Assembly: GCA_937958365.1 (NCBI GenBank)
Contig: CALFEW010000863.1
Span: 1-8,428, forward strand
DNA from: an uncultured Chloroflexota bacterium
Lineage (GTDB): Bacteria; Chloroflexota; Anaerolineae; Promineifilales; Promineifilaceae
Direction of reading: 5' to 3'
DNA length: 8,428 bases
Shown: positions 6,101 to 8,428 of the stretch, one piece after another
How positions within the stretch are numbered: position 1 is the stretch's first letter
Layout of the letters: each line of letters begins with the position of its first letter
Notes under the pieces: generated by a model
Databases searched by the model: none
What the model was told of the DNA's origin: nothing
What the model saw: only the letters and a program-made list of their open reading frames with translations
Position numbers and translations under genes: made by a program

Positions 6101-8428
6101 GTCGGCATGGAAGGCCCACAGTCCGCTGCCGGCGGCCACCACCACCTCCGCACCCGGCTGCCCGTCTAGCTGGGCAATGGCCGGGGAACTAACCCAGGTG
6201 CGGAACGCGCCGCCGCCGAAGTTATGGCTCCAGAGGATGGGGTCGCCGTCGCCGGTGTCCGCCCCATCGCCCCGGTAAACAAAGAGCGTGCCAAAGTTGA
6301 TCGTGTCATCGCCAGAAAGGACGATCTCAATGCCGCCGTCGCCATCCAGATCACCGGCCGCCATGCCGGCGACGATGCCATAGGTACCAAAGAAGGGCGC
6401 GCCATTACCGGCCGGGGTATCGTCCCACCATTCGGCCACCGGTTGATAGGGGGTTGGCGAGGTGGGATTGGACTGGAAGGCGTCTACCCGCAGGTAGGCG
6501 CTGTTGCTAATGCGCACGACGTGCGGCCCTTCGGGCAGGCCGGTGTAATGGTAGGCCAGCGGTTGTTCGCTGAAGGGGTAGTCGAAATCGGCCATTTCCA
6601 CGAACACACCATCTATGTAGACATTCACTTCGCTGATGTTGTTGCGGGTGACGCCCAACAGGGTGAAGGAGTCGCCGACAAAGGTGTACCAGACGTTGGA
6701 CTGGGCATACCACAGGCCGGGCACAATCATGTCGCCCGCAATGGCGTTGGCGTTGGCGGCGTCGTCCAGGCTGGCGGTGTAATGGAGACGGCCGTTATCC
6801 ACCGCCCGGCTGGCATTCACCAGCTCATCGGACATCGGCTGGCCGTCCCACACGTCGAAGTAGTCGAAGTAGACCGTGCCCGCGACGACGCTGACGGAGA
6901 TGGTGTGCGTGCCGGTGAGCAGGTCGCCGAACTGGAAGGAACGCACGTCTTCGGTGGCGTTGTTCAGGTTGAGTACGCCCTGGCTGACGCCATCTATGAA
7001 GATTTCTGCCTGGCTGGTGATATTGCGCACGCGGAAGCCGACGGCGGCCCAACGGCCGTCAAACGTCAGACTCACCGTATCGCCCACCGTGCCCGATTCC
7101 ACGTGCCAGCCGCCGCTGACCGTGCCCGTTGTTTTGTTGGCGTACCATGTTTGCGGCCGGTTGCGCCAGTCATACGCGCCATCATACACCATGGCGGGAT
7201 GGTCTTCCTCGTAGCGCACGATGCCGGTGTAGGCGGGCGGCGTGTAAAACGGCGCGATGCCGGGCGTGATGAAGGCGTCGGCCGTCAGGTAGGCGCGGTT
7301 GTAGCGCACCTGCATCAGGTGCGGGCCATCGCCCAGGCCGTTGAAGGAGATGGGGCGGGTGATGGGCGTGCGGCTGTAGAGGTTGAACGTGCCCCGCGCC
7401 ACGCCATCAATGCTGATGGCTACGCGGTCGCTGTTGATGTTCGCCAGCCCCAGGAAGGTCACGCTGTCGCCGGTGAACGGGAACCAGACGGTGCTTTCGT
7501 GCTGGAAGGCGCTGCGGATGTAGCTGCCGCCGCTGGCCGCGGCGTCGTTGTAGACGCTCCAATCGTCGTAATCGTCGCTGCGATAGACCAGGGGGTGGGT
7601 TTCTTCGTAGGTTCCGCCGGGCAAGGAGTTGCCGCTCCACACGTCGAAGTAGTCCACCATCAGCCAGCGGCCGAAGGAGTTGGGGTGCTGGCTGGCGAGC
7701 AGGGTGATGGAGATGGTGTGGCTGGCGTCGGGCAGGTTGTTGAAGGTAACGGCCGTGACGTCATCGTCGCGGCTGTACAATTCAATGATCCCCTGGCTGA
7801 CGCCATCTATGAAGACCTCCGCCTGCCCGCCGCGGAAGTTGGTGGCAAACCCGGCCGTCACCCAGGTCCCGTCAAAGTCCAGGCTGACCCAATCGCCGGG
7901 GGTGCTGGTGATGATGTACTGGCCGTCGCTGGCGCGGAAGACCTCTTCGGTGCGGTCCCAGGTGGATGGGGCGATGGGATAGGGACGGCCGTTGTAGCGC
8001 ACGGCCGTATCCTCTTCTTCAAGCCGCGTAAACACCTGCGCCGGTGGCGGCGGCGTCTGCGGCGAAGTGGCCGGGGTGATCATGGCGTCCAGCGTCGGCT
8101 CGTTGCGGTAGTCGCGGATTTTTAGCATGTGCAACCCCGGCCCCAATCCCTCGAAGGAGTGGGTGATCGTGGGGGCCGCGCCGGTGTAGATGTCGTAGTA
8201 GCCCTGGAACACCTCGTCAATGTAGATGGCGACTTCGTCAGAGCGGAAGTAATCGAACGCCTGATAGGTGACGCTGTCGCCGGTGAACGGGAACCAGGCT
8301 GTCGGTTCGCCGCTGCCGGTTTCGATGTACATGCCGCCGCTGGCGTTGACGTTGGCGACGGCGTCCCAACCGCCGCTGCGCAGGACACGGCCGTTTAACT
8401 CCTCAAACACCCCGTCCGGCAGGGCGCT
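3200..8428 (-). CDS. Giant modular surface/secreted protein, 5' partial
   Basis: The reading frame is open to the window edge, so the true start and any signal peptide lie outside. Residues here are numbered from the GTG at 8410, which is probably internal because a repeat unit is already under way. Order of parts: alternating beta-rich domains A-B-A-B-A (about 1-645); an FG-GAP/VCBS-type propeller (about 672-1080) followed by a WNQHSYHITN...HNTYR segment; a linker domain (about 1111-1202) ending in LPPLYV; five Ig-like domains with a GTAVFTLTLTN-type strand (about 1203-1722), resembling NEW3/CARDB families; and the tail GAGHRLLLPIIFK before TGA. I see no cysteine and only five lysines in 1736 residues, while Asp and Glu are common, which fits an acidic extracellular protein. 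No catalytic domain or transmembrane segment is recognisable in the visible part. The likely role is binding or adhesion at the cell surface, with carbohydrate as a possible but unproven ligand. Two hairpins follow the stop. Confidence 0.9.
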   Translation of the reverse strand, partial: SALPDGVFEELNGRVLRSGGWDAVANVNASGGMYIETGSGEPTAWFPFTGDSVTYQAFDYFRSDEVAIYIDEVFQGYYDIYTGAAPTITHSFEGLGPGLHMLKIRDYRNEPTLDAMITPATSPQTPPPPAQVFTRLEEEDTAVRYNGRPYPIAPSTWDRTEEVFRASDGQYIITSTPGDWVSLDFDGTWVTAGFATNFRGGQAEVFIDGVSQGIIELYSRDDDVTAVTFNNLPDASHTISITLLASQHPNSFGRWLMVDYFDVWSGNSLPGGTYEETHPLVYRSDDYDDWSVYNDAAASGGSYIRSAFQHESTVWFPFTGDSVTFLGLANINSDRVAISIDGVARGTFNLYSRTPITRPISFNGLGDGPHLMQVRYNRAYLTADAFITPGIAPFYTPPAYTGIVRYEEDHPAMVYDGAYDWRNRPQTWYANKTTGTVSGGWHVESGTVGDTVSLTFDGRWAAVGFRVRNITSQAEIFIDGVSQGVLNLNNATEDVRSFQFGDLLTGTHTISVSVVAGTVYFDYFDVWDGQPMSDELVNASRAVDNGRLHYTASLDDAANANAIAGDMIVPGLWYAQSNVWYTFVGDSFTLLGVTRNNISEVNVYIDGVFVEMADFDYPFSEQPLAYHYTGLPEGPHVVRISNSAYLRVDAFQSNPTSPTPYQPVAEWWDDTPAGNGAPFFGTYGIVAGMAAGDLDGDGGIEIVLSGDDTINFGTLFVYRGDGADTGDGDPILWSHNFGGGAFRTWVSSPAIAQLDGQPGAEVVVAAGSGLWAFHADGSTYWTVPSPAIFETLSAPAIGNLDLDPEPEIVANLRNTLQVRQHDGALGWSITYPNYTNPPILADLTGDGFLDILITGWDDDVWLYDYNAGSPQLVWSAVLTSSMAGTFGAPAVADIDGHLPGGDPEPEVILSHYGAVTVLNGEDGSPLWTTTLDPGNPGGVSVADLDGDGAVEILTGMRYEFAPGRFGTLYALKADGSLLWSAIAEDSSSANNAAVLDLNGDGVYEVAWNGREQGFTIYNGADGAVLFNEPLVYSVTGTDYPIFADVDSDGYAEIVVPSLRGVAVFGQDGVWGEARPLWNQHSYHITNVNDNLTIPEGEINSWDTHNTYRTQWPESAALPIYDVAVTHTVGIDGVTVLTDTFATPPTAVADPDYRWDYTQTWAQTVVTRTFASELADMQPGETRLVAQGTAVAYTLPSGTNFITLPPLYVTAAHLGQLTPAEQSVAAGGTAVFTLTLTNPGSADTFSLSAGGLPADWLDYPASVPVGAGETVVVTLTVAVPGNTAVGELPLWLDVASSGGLENLGAALTVFDGLDAALDPASQTTLPGVPAAYALTLSNYENEPRTYTLTPTGDMAIDAPASLLVAANGTGTAVITLTSTAVGPQPFTLLAAASEGAAANVAGVLEVLATPQAELSLSPNPLVVGPGSTAVYTLTLTNVSSLAETFALDVDVPAGWTAVLQQNGAVINSVSLSPDIFNSAEMRLLVSPPVGTAVGNYDVTVTATAQSVGAAAGSATAVAQVINRGVRVAFISGPTTVDPRNTAVWAIRITNTGLVADTYDLARGGIIALAGMLSANSVTLQPGASQTVQLTVDGLESLLPQSYLVNVAAVSRANPAISADDTTAVTLTAYEGVTVVWEPATQTVTDTLTARFTLVVSNTGNMNTTFAVSLDAPGVEAVTAVNQIILPPGSAARLPITVKVPESGSYTLTATADSIIGGAVDSATATLSVQTGAGHRLLLPIIFK
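3245..4804 (-). repeat. Five tandem Ig-like domains (NEW3/CARDB-like)
   Basis: Five units of about 100 residues begin near residues 1203, 1304, 1404, 1516 and 1622. Each has a proline-containing opening strand (LTPAEQSV, LDPASQTT, LSPNPLVV, ISGPTTVD, WEPATQTV), then a TAVFTLTLTN-like strand, a D/ETF-like strand, and a late V-rich strand before the next unit. This is the usual pattern of stalk-forming Ig-like domains in exported bacterial proteins. Thirteen ACGGCCGT words fall between 3393 and 4996, in or just upstream of this region. The domains probably act as a spacer holding the propeller and A/B modules away from the cell. Confidence 0.75.
5096..6397 (-). repeat. FG-GAP/VCBS-type propeller, eight repeats
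   Basis: Eight repeats of about 50 residues each carry a D-x-D/N-x-D-G loop or a decayed form, followed by an acidic residue and an I/V strand. Canonical calcium-loop forms are DLDGDG (687), DLTGDG (836), DLDGDG (937), DLNGDG (990) and DVDSDG (1038). Degenerate ones are QLDGQPGAE (747), NLDLDPEPE (793) and a DIDG unit with a six-residue insertion (887). The spacing fits a seven- or eight-bladed, integrin-alpha-like beta propeller that binds calcium. The following WNQHSYHITN...SWDTHNTYR segment (about 1071-1102) is, as I recall, a common C-terminal companion of bacterial VCBS propellers. Confidence 0.8.
6476..6808 (-). repeat. Lone A domain, more diverged
   Basis: Residues about 535-645 keep the A-type order (VWYTFVGDSFT, VNVYIDGV, TGLPEGPH, RVDAF), about 265 residues after the matching part of copy 2. 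The sequence is more diverged, and no B domain follows: a short linker leads directly into the propeller. It looks like the older end of the repeat series. Confidence 0.65.
6842..7609 (-). repeat. A-B domain pair, copy 2
   Basis: Domain A (residues about 268-383) repeats YEE, SGGSYI, WFPFTGDSV, ISIDGVARG, GLGDGPH and DAFITP. Domain B (about 398-523) repeats YEEDHP, GDTVSLTFDGRW, AEIFIDGVSQG, HTISVS and FDYFDVW. Exact nucleotide matches to copy 1 lie at 7461-7487 (27 bases), 6978-7002 (25 bases) and 6848-6865 (18 bases, matching 7637-7654). The offsets of 810, 813 and 789 bases indicate duplication of the whole A-B pair rather than of single domains. Confidence 0.75.
7610..8428 (-). repeat. 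A-B domain pair, copy 1 (partial at window edge)
   Basis: Domain A (residues up to about 113) has the order ASGG, WFPFTGDSV, an IYIDEV strand, EGLGPGLH and DAMITP. A proline-rich linker (PQTPPPPAQ) follows. Domain B (about 128-260) has GDWVSLDFDGTW, AEVFIDGVSQG, HTISIT and VDYFDVW. Both look like beta-sandwich modules built around an IDGV hairpin, similar in style to galactose-binding-like carbohydrate modules, but I cannot assign a family. A 27-base stretch (8271-8297) and a 25-base stretch (7791-7815) recur exactly in copy 2. Confidence 0.75.

Larger units (their letters stand above)
185..8394. repeat. Dispersed palindrome ACGGCCGT, 23 copies
   Basis: Copies start at 185, 799, 3393, 3561, 3804, 3882, 3954, 4059, 4143, 4290, 4314, 4578, 4740, 4860, 4989, 5203, 5399, 6788, 7052, 7749, 7985, 8001 and 8387. 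Two are in gyrA and 21 in the giant gene; none was seen in the intergenic region. Sixteen are read as Thr-Ala-Val, six as Asn/Asp-Gly-Arg and one as Arg-Pro, so all three frames are used. The word is its own reverse complement and contains CGGCCG. Counts were made by eye. Confidence 0.9.

Noticed and set aside
6224..8125. 633-codon open frame on the plus strand opposite the A/B domain region
   Set aside because: It lies fully antisense to a frame with clear domain repeats. Its product lacks any recognisable domain and mirrors the repeat periodicity of the real gene, as expected for a shadow in GC-rich DNA.
8408..8410. GTG as the start codon of the giant gene
   Set aside because: The frame stays open to the window edge, and the repeat domain is already in progress at this codon when compared with copy 2, so it is most likely an internal valine.

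Overview
The window holds two complete or nearly complete genes on the minus strand and one 529-base gap between them. It looks like chromosomal DNA from a GC-rich, free-living bacterium. My best guess is Chloroflexota (Anaerolineae/Ardenticatenia-like). This rests on the style of the giant exported protein (VCBS propeller, NEW3/CARDB-like Ig domains, a C-terminal tail ending LLLPIIFK) and on the general look of the DNA. It is inference from memory, not a database result.

Layout in plus coordinates: 1-114 is a short non-coding stretch containing a 35-base near-perfect palindrome just past the end of gyrA. 115-2670 (minus) is gyrA, DNA gyrase subunit A, intact, starting at a TTG codon with a strong Shine-Dalgarno. 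2671-3199 is intergenic: it carries a probable gyrA promoter with a TATAAT box and a leader of about 245 bases, several small inverted and direct repeats, and two tandem hairpins behind the upstream gene. 3200-8428 (minus) is the 3' portion of a giant modular gene whose 5' end lies beyond the window edge. Its product has an alternating A-B-A-B-A set of beta-rich domains, an eight-repeat FG-GAP/VCBS propeller, a linker domain, five Ig-like domains of about 100 residues and a short hydrophobic/basic tail. It is most likely a surface or secreted binding/adhesion protein.

The two genes are co-directional, but the gap, the hairpins and the separate promoter argue that they are independent transcription units. 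There is no sign of a functional link between them.

The most unusual signal is a dispersed 8-base palindrome, ACGGCCGT, found 23 times by eye, against well under one expected by chance. It sits in all three reading frames of both genes. All 16 Thr-Ala-Val tripeptides in the two proteins are encoded by this one word. This points to a DNA-level function of the kind shown by highly iterated palindromes such as HIP1 of cyanobacteria. I see no mobile element, CRISPR array, tRNA or rRNA.
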